Positions 11,289 through 22,056 are shown, numbered from the stretch's first letter. The stretch: 31,067 nucleotides of DNA from Blastocladiella britannica (GCA_025349905.2 MU624692.1:1-31067); one strand, 5' to 3'. Numbers and translations: made by a program. The notes: generated by a model from the sequence alone, not told the origin.

Positions 11289-12823
11289 ATGATGTCCTCG
11301 GTCCTTTTCGCCCTCGCCCCTGTCCGAATGTCGGTGCTGGTAGCACGCCCTGTGCCCTCCTCGTTGCCGTTGTTGTTGTGGACTGGTTGCCTTGCTCACG
11401 CCCCGCGCCGCTACAAGTCGTCCCGCGTTGTTGTCCGCACCCTCAACCATTCCGAGGCCGACGGTCTTGTTGACGGTGCCGTCCCTGGTGTCCCCGCAAG
11501 TGGTGGCATCGTCAATAGTGGAGTCTCTGGCCACCCTCCGCCGGTCCTGGTGCCAACCGCAATCGACCCAGCGGCAGCAACTGCAACCGCAACTCTACCA
11601 GGAGGAATCATCCCCGGCCCGCGCCCAGACCTGCGGCCGCGCGTAGCTCCCGACCACCCGGCCCCAACATCGCCGTTCGGGTCGTACAGTCTCATCACGC
11701 CGCGGTTCCTGCGCCGGTCGGTCGCCGCCGAGTACAAGGAGAACCGCGCCACTCTCCCGCTGCCGCCGCTGGAACAGTGCCCGCCGTGGGCGACCAACCC
11801 GGCCTGGAAACCGACCGAGCTGCAGATGGCCGGGAGCTCTGGCGCTGGTCGTGCGCGGCGCCGACCCGAGCGCGTCGATCTGCTCATGTGCGAGATGGAC
11901 CGCGACCGGTTGCGGGCCGCGGGGCGGCTGGCCAAGGCCGTGCTCAATTATGCGAGTGGGCTCGTCAAGGTATTTTCTTCCATCTCCCCCGCCATCGTCG
12001 TCCCGGTCATTGCGGCCAACGTCCCGTCATCAGATACTGACAAAATGGACAAAATATACAGGAAGGAACCACCACCGCCGAAATCGACGCGCAGGTACAT
12101 GGCGAGATCGTGCGGCACGGCGCGTACCCGTCGCCGCTGCAGTACCAAGGATTCCCCAAATCGATCTGCACCAGCATCAACAATGTGATGGCGCACGGGA
12201 TCCCCGACAACCGGCCGCTGCGCAACGGTGACATCATCAACGTGGACGTGACCGTGTACCGTGCCGGGTTTCACGGCGACTGCTCGGCCACCTTTGCAGT
12301 GGGTGCTGGCGTGGACGCCGCTGGGCTGAGGCTGATTGCCGCCACTCGCGAGGCTCTGGACGCCGCCATTGCGGTCTGCCGGCCCGGGGCTCCCATGACT
12401 GTGATTGCCGACGCCATTGCCGCTGTCGCTGCCCGGTACCAGTACTCGGTCGCACCGGACTTGTGTGGACACGGGATTGGGCGCGAGTTTCATGCGCCGC
12501 CGATCGTTCACCACGTCCGGCTCCCGGCACCTTCCGCCTCTGCTGTACGCCGCTCGGTCAAGCGCGGATCTACTTCAATGTCGACGTCGACCACGACCCC
12601 CGCCACTGGATTTTCGGAATCGCCCACACCCGGAACCCACATGGTCCCCGGGATGGCGTTCACCATCGAGCCGGTCCTGTGCCAGGGATCGTCGCAGTTT
12701 GTCTTACATCCCGACGGCTGGACTGCGGTCACCCGGGACGGCGGGCGTGCCGCTCAGTTTGAGGAGACACTGCTCATGACCGAGGACGGGATCGAGATCA
12801 TGACCACCACCGACAGCCCGTGA
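11289..12823 (+). CDS. METAP1D: Methionine aminopeptidase type 1, mitochondrial-type (METAP1D-like)
   Basis: Metalloprotease that removes the initiator methionine from newly made proteins. Exons 11289-11969 and 12062-12823 (92-bp intron) give 480 residues. The first 45 residues are hydrophobic and arginine-containing without acidic residues, like a mitochondrial presequence. A low-complexity Pro/Ala/Val region of about 150 residues follows, and the zinc-finger domain of cytosolic MetAP1 is absent. The splice yields EGTTTAEID, the usual fold entry. Catalytic and metal residues are all present: H272 (AHGIPD), D289 (NVDVTVY), D300 (FHGDC), H364 and H371 (GHGIGREFH), E430 (FTIEPV) and E461 (QFEETL). 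An unusual in-frame insertion of about 37 residues (381-417), rich in Ser, Thr and Pro, sits between VHHVR and HMVPGM. The first ATG is only 23 bp past the RPA190 stop; the Met at 11328 is an alternative start. Confidence 0.93.
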
Positions 12824-13199
12824 GTGTGGGATTGAGTGAGCCTCTCAATGTATCATATGAAAAATTCCTCCCGCATATAATTTTTTTATTACTTCACCGA
12901 GAAGAACAGAATGGGACAAAAAAAAAAACGCGCGCGCAAGAAAGGGAAGTTAAAGTAACAGTTACGACGAGGGAAAAAGAACAAGGGTGGGCGTGCGTGG
13001 TGTGGTAGGGAACAAGAATAAATGAGCCAGATCCAAGAAAAAAAAAATGACGATGACCAGTCAGGTAGGGGAGAAGGGAGGAAATAAATGATCACTATTG
13101 GTCGAATAAGGGCGAGTAAGTCTCAAGCAATGACAAAAAAAAAAGTACACCGTACCAGTCAAACATATCAACAAACGAAATAAAAAAAATAGACACGAC
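12824..13199. other. Intergenic 3' region between convergent METAP1D and PUF genes
   Basis: No gene is seen. The stretch is purine-rich on the + strand, with several A runs. AATAAA hexamers on the + strand at 13018-13023 and 13083-13088 could serve METAP1D. A minus-strand AATAAA at 12885-12890 could serve the PUF transcript. If so, the two 3' UTRs overlap across most of this interval. Confidence 0.4.
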
Positions 13200-14870
13200 T
13201 TAGTACATCAGGTTAAGTTTGGCCATGATCCGCTTGCCGTAAGGAGTATTGCGGATCAGGGGAATCAATGGGGAGAGCCTGTCGAGCAAGACGGCACGCT
13301 GGTGCATATCAATATAGTCGATGGAGCTATATAATTCATATGTGAGACGAGGGAGAGAAGCCTTTAGGAAAAAAAAAAAAAAAGGGATACCTCTGAATCA
13401 CATAGTTGGCATATCCGTCGCGGAGCAGGTTGTCCAGAGTCAGCGGAACCGCGTACAACTCGGCAATGAGCAGGCGGCGCAGGTCCGGAGACGCGACACG
13501 CATGCACTTTTCCATGACGTTGGACGCGAATTTCTGCATCGACAGGTCGACCACGTTCCCGCGCAACCGCGCCGCAATCGCATCGACAAACATCGGGTCG
13601 CCCATGTCCAGGACATACTGCACCACGTAGTTGCCAAAGGGGTCCTTGACCAGGCTTAGGGCATGGGTGGTGATCTCACCGGCCAAGCGGCGCCGCTGGT
13701 CCGGCGACGCATAGTCCAGGCAGCGCTGAATCACGCAGCAGCCGTGGCGATGCGTCGACACTTCGACACACTGCGCCGTCACCGCGTCAAAGATAAACTG
13801 GGCGTCGGCAGGGGCCAGCCGCACCAGACACTTTTGCACCACATGGTTGCCGTTGAGATCCTTGATCAGCTTGACGGTGTGCGGGCCTAGCGCTTGCACC
13901 AACAAGGACGCCTGCGCTGCGTTGCTGACGTGCTCCACGAGCTTCTGCACCGCGCGTGTTCCGTGCATGTTGAGCGAGACAAATGCGAGATCGCTCGAGA
14001 CCGACTTGAGTATCTCGGTCTTTTGGCTGTCGGACACGTGCTCCAGGAGCTTCTGACAGAGGTAGTTGCCGAATGGGTCGGTCATGAGCTCCGAGAACCG
14101 CGCCACCACCTCGTTCAAGATGAGCGTGGCTGCGTGCGCGCCGCCCTCTTCCAGTTTGCGCTGGAGGAATCTACACCCGTGCTGGTCCTTGGCGAGAGCC
14201 GAATACTGGGACTCGGCTTGCTCGAGCTCGAGCCCTGCAAACCGGACTTCGGCGTCGCCCTTGGTCGCGCTACTGCCAGCGCCACCAATGCCACCCCCGA
14301 TACCGTTGCTGCCTCCATTCCCGCCGCCAATACCGCCGCCGCCGCCACGGGACGTGCGGTACGACCGACCATTGCCACCGTACATTTGCTGCTCGTATGG
14401 GTTGCCGCTGCCAGGGCCATAACCGGCGCCAGGACTAAACCCGCCGCTTCCCGCGCCAGTGCCGCCATACAGCGGTGGGTGCATGGGAACAACGTTGGCA
14501 GTAAAGCCGTGAGCAGGGCCAGGGCCCATGTAGCCGCCCGAGCCTCCCAACCCGGGAGCAGGATCGTAGCCGCCGCCGCCGTACATAGCGCTGCCGAGCG
14601 AGGGACTAGTGAAGCGACTGTGTGGAGAATACCCTTCGCCGCCGCCGGAACCCCCGCTGCCGCTGCCAGAGTACCCGCGAGGACCGCGCGTGCCACCAGA
14701 GCGCGCACCACTGCCGCCACCCATGGATGACGACAGGTAAGGATTGCCACCGGGGCCGCTGTACATGGCGCTCATGGGGTCCATGACGGCGTTGGGTGCG
14801 CCGTAAACGTCGCGACGCGCTGCTGCCGCCACTGCACCTTGCAGTGCGCTTGCATCGTATCCACCACCCG

Positions 14871-14911
<41 letters not shown>

Positions 14912-17317
14912 GCCGACGCCGCTGCAAACGGGTTGCGGGTGCTCATCTGGCCCGATCGTCCGCCAGCACCGCTACCACCTGATCCGCGACGAGCACCGCC
15001 GGGAGATGACGACGAACCAGTGCCTCCGAGCGATCCAAACCCTGCCGACGCGGCGGGCCCGCCTTTGAAGCGGTCGCTGACAAACCCGTCCATCATGAAC
15101 GACCCGGGACCGCCCAGTCCGCCGGCGGCAGCCAGCTGCTGCTGGTGCTGTTGGTGGAGCTGGTGGTAGTGCTGGTACTGTTGCTGATGCTGGGTCTGAG
15201 GCTGGTGTTGGTGTTGCTGCTGGTGATGCTGCGGTTGGGGGTGGAAAGAGTGCGGAGACGGTCCTGCGGACAATGGCGAGTGCATGCCGTGCTGCTGTTG
15301 CTGCAACTGCTGCTGGGCGTGCGCGCTCATGCTGGCATGTACTGCGGCCGGATCCGTTGCGTACAACGCCGCCATTTCATCCAGCATCGCACCGGCAGTC
15401 GTGCTGTCGTAGAGGTCGGCGTGGGCAGCGTACTCGCTTGCGGCATACATGCTCGCCAATTCGGCTGCAACTTGGTGCTGATGGTGCGCATGCTGTTGCT
15501 GCTGCTGCGACGGGTCATAGAATCCGGATCCTGAGGTGGGTGACATGAGCACATACGACGTCGGAGTTGTCGGCGGCAGGGACTCGGAAAGCGTGCTGCG
15601 GCGCTGTGGGGCCAGGTACGCCATGTCAGCTGCTGCTGCCGCTGCGGCGGCGGCTGCCATGTTTGCGGCGGCACTTGCGTGCGTCGAGGCACCCAAACTG
15701 CCCATGGAAGACGGCCAGTCCATTGGCCCACCGGCTCCTGGCCCAGAAGCCGTCAGGGACGACGAGCTCGATCGGCGCTGGAGGACCTGCTGGCCGCGAT
15801 CCGAATCGCGCATCGACATGGCGTCAAGCGCAGTCATCAGTGCATCTATTATTTTTTTCCAGGAACCTGTGAGGATATTTTCAACAACAAATTGAGAATA
15901 AAAGGTCAAGCATACCATCAACTCCAGTGTTAAAGGACGAGAACCGGTCCTTTGCGTCGGATCCATAATACGGGTAGCCGCCGCTGCTTGCACCTGCCGA
16001 CAAGGCCCCAGAGACCTGGCTCATCATGCCTGGGGGGACGACGAGGTCGGACAAGGGCTTTGTGGGCGCTGAGGCGATCGATGAAGTGACAGGAGCTGGA
16101 AGCGACAGAGATGCATGGGCGGCAGACGGAGAGGGAGCAGCAGCAGCCATGTACGCGCCGGCGCGAGGGTAAAACGGCGCTGCGAGCTTGAGAGAAGCCG
16201 CTCCTTGCCCCGTCTGGTGGTACTCGCCAGCTACCGCCGAAAGGGATTTAATATCCAAACGCCGGTCGGCCAAACTCGAGGCTGGCAAGTCCGCGTCAGT
16301 CCGTGAAGTGTGCTGCTGTGGCGGCGGCCATACCGCGCCTGTTTCGGTAATAGAAGCGTCCGAGGCAGTGTGGATCGACAATGCACCGTCGTCCGAGGTG
16401 GGGGAACGGGCAGGGGCAGTTTCGGATTGCGATGCGCCGAAACGGTGTTGCAGAAACGCTTGTTGCTGTTGCAAGTGACTGCCATTTCCGCCAGACACGA
16501 TCGACGGGCTGAGCATCGGTTGCGAGACGCTAAAGTAGCCGCCAGCGGCCGTGGGCGACGCCGAGCCAAGGACATCGTAGTACGTGGCAGAGGAGACGGT
16601 CGTGATCGGAGGGCTGGCCAGCGCCGACGGCGCAAGCGGGCGCGATGCCGGCGTCAATCCCGGCAAACCCGCCACCGACTCGGCCGCAGATACCGTCATG
16701 TTGGGCGGCGAGAACGTCTGCCCATTGTTGCTGTTACTGCTGCTGGCAGTCGTGCCAGCGCTGTGGCCAGAGCTGTGGGAACGCGGACTCGGCAGCGAAA
16801 ACGTGGGTGCGGTGGCCGAAAAAAGTTGCGGAAAGACGCCAGGCGAGCCAGCTGATCCAGTCTGTAGCGTGGAAAGGAGTGAGCTGGTTAGATCGCCAAC
16901 AAAAAAAACAAGAGAGAAGCATACCAGCAACGGCGCGTCGGTCGAAATGACCAGTCCGACGCGCTTGCCGCCGCCGCTGCCGCTACCAACTGCAGTCGAG
17001 GTCGATCCGCTGCTGCTCGTCAGCGAAACGTTGCGATCGCGCGAGGGCATGCCGGGAGCGCTCCGATTGGTAGTGGCAGCCGATCCGGATGCCGCGAGTG
17101 GGTGTGCCCATTCGGCGGCGGCGGTGGGTGCCGGTAGTGCAGCTGCCGAGAAGGAGGTTGCCGAAGAGGAGGGAGAGGACAGAGGACCAGAGCCAGAGCC
17201 AGAAGTTGATTTCGGCGGCGATGCGGCAACGAGAGAAAACGCGTCGTCGTCGTCTTCAGCGTCGGCACTCGCCCCAGGGCGCAGAGGCGGCGACAGGCGC
17301 TGGTGTTGGGAGAGCAT
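13200..17317 (-). CDS. PUF (Pumilio) RNA-binding protein with long Q/G/S-rich N-terminus
   Basis: Sequence-specific binder of mRNA 3' UTRs, normally repressing translation or stability in the cytoplasm. Four exons on the minus strand (17317-16925, 16861-15916, 15866-13391 and 13326-13200; introns of 63, 49 and 64 bp) give 1313 residues. Roughly the first 960 residues are disordered, rich in Ser, Ala, Gly and Gln with His/Gln runs. The C-terminal 350 residues hold eight PUF repeats whose RNA-contacting triplets sit in GCRFLQR, NYLCQK, TRAVQK, NHVVQK, CCVIQR, NYVVQY, SNVMEK and NYVIQS. This series resembles the class of plant APUM8-12 more than classical Pumilio. The final exon supplies the family cap (SIDYIDMHQRA ... 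IRNTPYGKRI). The last splice fits phase exactly and completes repeat 8. The 63-bp first intron is stopless and in frame, so a retained form would be translated. Confidence 0.95.
14872..14910 (-). repeat. Uninterrupted (CAG)13 trinucleotide tract
   Basis: Thirteen perfect CTG units on the + strand read as CAG on the coding strand of the PUF gene and encode 13 consecutive glutamines. There is no CAA interruption, so the tract is expected to be length-unstable. Shorter CAG-rich patches encode other Gln runs at 15133-15320 and 15486-15510. Confidence 0.9.
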
Positions 17318-18429
17318 ATCACAATTGTATTTTTTTTTTGTACGCTTACTGCTGTAATGATACTGTTGTCACGCTTGAGCGGTCTGTGGTGTGATCATCG
17401 TGGATACATAGTCAGTTTTAGCAAAGGAAGAAGAGTAGAGGTGGGAGCGAGGGAAGAAGACGCGCGTGCTTGTGCATGAGAAAAGCAAAATTAAGAATAC
17501 TTTTCGCTGCTTGGGGCTGATTGACAGCAAATTTGCCCAGGGTATTATAGAATTTTTTTACTTTGTAGCGCTGGATCGTGGTCGGGGCCTCCTCCAGCAA
17601 TCCACGCGGCAGATGGGCTTGGGAAAAAAAAGAATAGAATACAGTGAGGCAGGGTAGCGCCACGACGACAGATGAAAGCAAGAGCGTCAACGGAGAGCAA
17701 AACTAAAAAAATAACTAAAAACTGAAGGTGAATGGACGAGGCCACAACGGCGTCAATCAATTTTCCGTGTGCGACGGTGGTCTTGGGAAGAGTGACGGAA
17801 ATGAAGTAACGGAAAAGTTGTGTTTGCGGCAAAGCATCTTCAAAATGGGCTGAAACAACAACACGCACGATCAAGCTGAGGGCTGCAGCAGGGAAAGAAG
17901 GTCTTTTTTTATTCACCAGGAAGAGGATATTGGAGAGGAATGAAAAGGCAATTGATGTAGTGGCACCGTACCTTGTCACTGTCGTTGACCGGGAATTGGG
18001 TCTTTTTAAACAAGACACACAAAGCTGTGATCAGCTGAGCAAAATCACAAATGAAGAGATCTGCGATGCACGGCGACGAAATATATACAGGAGCCAGGAC
18101 GATGCAAACAGATCAACTAAATGGATCAAGGCGTACGAGGTCTTCAAAAGACAGTGGGCCTGTTGTTGTGGGAGACGAGAGAGAATCTTGAGAAAACGCT
18201 TCTGCATAGACGAGGTTTTCACATTTCCCGACCCTGTCAAATCCCAATAGTATGGAGAACCCAACTCGCGCAAGGATCAAGCAGGGCAGCGAGAATTGCA
18301 CACGCGTACTCCCTCCTCATAGATTTGCTTTTTTCGCCTCAGTTCGCGACTGGTCCCGTGATAAGAAGATTTTTCGTGAATTTTTTTCTTTCCGCCCAGC
18401 TCCAGCGACTGTTTTAATTAGTACGAAGA
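17318..18429. promoter_or_regulatory. 1.1-kb divergent intergenic region, PUF / RIO1
   Basis: This is the longest gene-free stretch in the window and separates two divergent start codons. Open frames of 60 to 157 codons occur on both strands but have A/T-rich codon use unlike the neighbouring genes, low complexity and no family resemblance. I found no tRNA, snRNA or snoRNA pattern with complete boxes. The likely content is two promoters, a long PUF 5' leader (PUF mRNAs often have one) and possibly leader introns. Confidence 0.4.
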
Positions 18430-20547
18430 ATGGCACGCATTGCCCCAGTACCTGCCGTCGCCGCTGACGCGCATTCCTTTATCGACGGCCAATTCAGCGA
18501 TGCCGACGACTCGGATTCCGAACTGGTTGTTGTTGCCGCTCCGATTGCGCCTCCCAGCGCCAAACCAGTAGGAGACGATGAGTACGACTATGCCGAGGAA
18601 GAGGAGGAGGAGGAATACTTGGAAGAGGACGACTACGACAAGTACCTCCCACCTGTCCGCCTCATCGAGGACGACTACGCCGCCGCCGCGACCGCGCACT
18701 CCATTGTGGACACGCGACACCTCGTGCACCGCATCACCGACAAGGCTGACCGCGCCACCGCAGAGCAGGTGCTGGACCCTCGCACGCGCATGATTCTGTT
18801 CAAGATTCTGAACAATGGACTCTTGGCCGAGATCCACGGATGCATCTCCACCGGCAAGGAGGCCAACGTGTACCATGCCGTCACTGCCACGGGCGAGCAC
18901 CGCGCCATTAAGGTCTACAAGACGTCGATTCTGGTGTTCAAGGACCGCGACCGCTATGTCACTGGAGAGCATCGCTTCAAGCACGGCTACGCAAAAAAGA
19001 ACCCGCGCAAGATGGTTAAGGTGTGGGCCGAGAAGGAGATGCGCAACTTGAAGCGGTATGTCTCAGCAGTGTTTTTTGTTTGTTTGGATCGTGCAGTGAG
19101 GGCTCATCTCCGCATTTTGAAATAGACTGCGGAATGCAGGTATCCCATCGCCCGAGCCCCTCTTGCTTAAACTGCACGTGCTTGTCATGGACTTTATTGG
19201 CGATGTTGACGGCCGGTACGTACTCTTGTGTGCATTTGTGTAACCTTCAAATCTAATTTAAAAAAAAATGCACATCAAAAAAATAGAGCGGCACCGCGCT
19301 TGAAGGACGCAACCAGCCTCGAGGGCAAGCGCGCACGCTCTGCCTACCTCCAAATGTGCCGGCTCATGTGGGTCATGTTCCATGTCTGCCGGCTGGTACA
19401 CGCCGATTTGTCCGAGTACAACGTTCTGTGGCACAAGAAGCAGTGTGTGGTGATTGACGTGTCGCAATCGGTGGAGCACGAGCACCCGCAGGCGCTCGAG
19501 TTCCTGCGCAAGGACTGCGCCAACGTGACCGACTTTTTCCGCAAAAAGGGCGTGGCGACGCTTTCGCTCCGCGAGCTGTTTGACTTTGTGACGGACGCGA
19601 CGCTGATCCCCGAGGGCTGGACGCCCGAGACGGCGGCGCCGGTGGAGAACCTGGGCGACGAGGCGATGGTCAATGCGGCCGAAAACCTCGAAAAGATGGA
19701 CGTGGCCGCCACCACGCTGCTCACCCCGCTCGCGTGCCCGCCAACGGTGGACGCGTTCCTCGAAACGGCGCTGGCGGATGCTGCGCACCGCGCCACGCAG
19801 GGCAGCCTCTCCAAGGACGATCTGAACGCACTGCAGGTGGAGGAGCAGGTGTTCAAGAACGCCTATGTGCCGCGCACCCTGGACGAGGTGGTGGACATGG
19901 AGCGCGACATGTACCGCGTCATCAATGCCGGTCGCGCCGACGACCTCGTCTACAAGGACCTGCTTGCGCCCAGCGTTGCCAGCAAGAAGGACGCGGCGGC
20001 CACCGCTGCTGCTGCTGCTGCTGCTTCTACTAGTGGCAAGGGCAAGGACAGGAGCAAGGGAAAGGACAGAAGCAAGCGTGCGCGTGATTCTGCTACTCCC
20101 AGTCCTGTCGCTGCCGAGCTCTTGTCTGCGCCGGACGCGGACTCCCTCGACCATGTACTGGTCTCCCAAGCTGCTCGCGGCGTAGATACTCCGTCCCCTA
20201 CGCGGCTCATCGACCTGTCGCGTGGCCCTACTTCTGCTGGAGTTGAGGCACAGCAACTTGCGCTCAGTGACCTTGTGCTCGCCGACGACGGCAACTCGGA
20301 TGACGACGCCTCGGACTCGAGTGATGACGACTCGGACGACGACTCGGACGACGACTCGGACTCAGACTATGAGCGCGAGGATCGGCCACCGCGACAGCAG
20401 CGCGGCAAAAAGCACATGGACAAGGACGAAAAGAAGGCGCTCAAGCAAGTCGCCAAGGACGAGAAGCGCGAGAAGCGCAAGACCAAGATGCCCAAGGCCA
20501 TCAAGAAGCGCAAGGAGAAAATGAACAAGCTCAAGGCCAAGAAGTAA
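18430..20547 (+). CDS. RIO1: RIO1 atypical protein kinase/ATPase, 40S maturation
   Basis: RIO1 acts on late cytoplasmic pre-40S particles, where its ATPase activity supports final 18S rRNA processing and factor release. Exons 18430-19055, 19126-19215 and 19287-20547 (introns of 70 and 71 bp) give 658 residues. An acidic N-terminus precedes the kinase domain. The RIO-type loop STGKEANVY occupies residues 140-148 and the ATP-binding lysine is K161 (AIKVYK). The small second exon encodes [11 protein letters not shown] and [10 protein letters not shown], exactly the expected segment. The catalytic loop HADLSEYN gives D279 and N284, and the metal-binding loop IDVSQSVE gives D296. A long C-terminal tail holds an Ala run, an Asp/Ser-rich acidic block and a Lys/Arg-rich end ([14 protein letters not shown]), as in fungal Rio1. 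Only 20 bp separate its stop from the FANCL start. Confidence 0.97.
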
Positions 20548-20567
20548 CCCTCTTTCAATACAACACT

Positions 20568-22018
20568 ATGGACCTATTTCCACTGCTCGTCCAAACGTCC
20601 GCGTCCTCTTTTGTCGGCTACGTGACATTGAGTAATGTAAATCCTGTCTCATTATTTCGTATTTTCTTGAAAATTGACATCAAAGAAAACAATACCCAGG
20701 GTCGTCAAATCTCGGTATGCATTCGCGCGCCAGACAAGTGGCGGCCGGGAGACGCGCTCTCTGGCAATGTCATGACCAGTGATGAACCGGCGCTTGGCGA
20801 GCATTTGCGAGGATTTGCTGCGGTAGTGTCTCCTCTTTTATATCACAAATATCAAATTTACAATTGAATGCACAGACGCTCCCGATCCTCTCGGACTGGA
20901 AGACATTCTTTGCAGAGCTTCATGACGCGTTACAACGCGCCCCGTTTGATATGATTGCAGCGGAGACCGCTGCGCTTGCTTATGGCCCGCAGTTCCCACT
21001 GCTGATCAGCGATCTGGAGCAGTTGCAGCACTTGGTCGCGCTGGTTGATCCTCATTTTCGGGCCGTTGTACTTCGGCTTGACATTCCGCCACCAACACCT
21101 GGAGAGGAACTACAAACAACCATGGTATACGTCGCTCTTCCGGCTGGGTACCCAGATGTCGCCCCTTGCTTTACTTGCGGCGACGTCCCCGTGATTGATT
21201 CAGCGCCACCACCGCGGTCGCCACCGTCCGACACGGGAGCCGTGGTCTCTGTCCCTTGGTCTCGCGTCACCCGCTTTGATGGCGCGATCCCGCATCTCGT
21301 GGCGCAATTACAGCGATACCACGCCTACTGGTCCGAGCTGGAACTCCTGAGTGCAAGTGCGCGTGTACGCAGCAGCTACGTGGAAGCTCCCACCAAGCAA
21401 GATAACATTGACGGAGCCGCCAAGCCGACTCCACGCGCGGTCGCGTGGCGAACCATCGACCTCGGCAACTTTGTGTCGCTTGAGCTCCCGCTGGATCCCT
21501 TGAACGTTCGCGACGGACACATTCCCATCTCGCATGCAAAGTTCACGGGACCGAGCGCTGCCGTGACGGTACTGCAGACGAAATGGATGGTGCGAGCGGC
21601 TGGTGCGTGGGATGGATCGCTCAGCCTTGCTCAAAACCTGGAAACTGTGCTGGAGATCAAGCTTGTTCCGCCCCAGTCATCGCGGGATCATAGTCAGCAA
21701 TCCGGCGACGATGCGCCCGGGTGTGCGATTTGCTATGAAGGGTCCGAGGATCGCGCGCTGGAAGTGTTTTGTTCATGTGGCGAGCAGTTCCACACTGAGT
21801 GCATCGTTGGGGTATCTCCCTTTGTTTATTCCTTGTCCTTTTAGATACTCACTCCATCTCGTACAACAGATATTCCGGCGACAAGGCAAGAGGCAGGTTC
21901 AGGTCATGATCTTTGGCGAGTGCCCAGTGTGCAATATGGTATGTATTGGTTAACACTTTTTACTGCGTGTATGGTAACTGACGAAAATGTAAAGACGCTG
22001 CCTGTCAAATGCACCTGA
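20568..22018 (+). CDS. FANCL: FANCL, E3 ubiquitin ligase of the Fanconi anaemia pathway
   Basis: FANCL is the RING-type E3 that, with an E2, monoubiquitinates FANCD2 and FANCI in interstrand-crosslink repair. Five exons: 20568-20636, 20700-20822, 20876-21811, 21870-21938 and 21995-22018 (introns of 63, 53, 58 and 56 bp), all phase 0, give 406 residues (human 375). The N-terminal E2-like-fold region opens with MDLFPLLVQTSASSFVGYV and, across intron 1, TLSN-GRQISVCI, paralleling the human order. The central double-RWD region includes the block PRAVAWRTIDLGNFVSLELP and ends at LAQNLETVLEIKL. The C-terminal RING/PHD-like finger has eight ligands: C347, C350, C363, C365, H370, C373, C394 and C397, with FGECPVC then LPVKCT. 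The third ligand pair is FCSC, tighter than in human. It lies in a tandem with RIO1 and CMS1. Third-position bias is weaker than in RPA190, suggesting lower expression. Confidence 0.91.
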
Positions 22019-22056
22019 CCCAAGTTTCCCAGTAACCCATCCACGTGCTGGGAAAT

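Noticed and set aside
12517..12645. Possible intron in METAP1D explaining the Ser/Thr/Pro insertion
   Set aside because: The interval stays in frame without stops and lacks a suitable AG acceptor, so an insertion is the simpler reading.
16882..16924. 41-bp alternative PUF intron ending at AACCAG
   Set aside because: It would shift the frame into an early stop. The CTACAG acceptor at 16862 keeps phase and leaves a typical branch-to-acceptor distance.
17545..18018. 157-codon minus-strand frame upstream of PUF
   Set aside because: A/T-rich codon use unlike real genes here, hydrophobic low complexity and no homology. It is most likely 5' leader or promoter.
17930..18250. 106-codon + strand frame before RIO1
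   Set aside because: Codon bias does not fit the window, there is no recognisable domain, and it lies in the promoter region between divergent genes.
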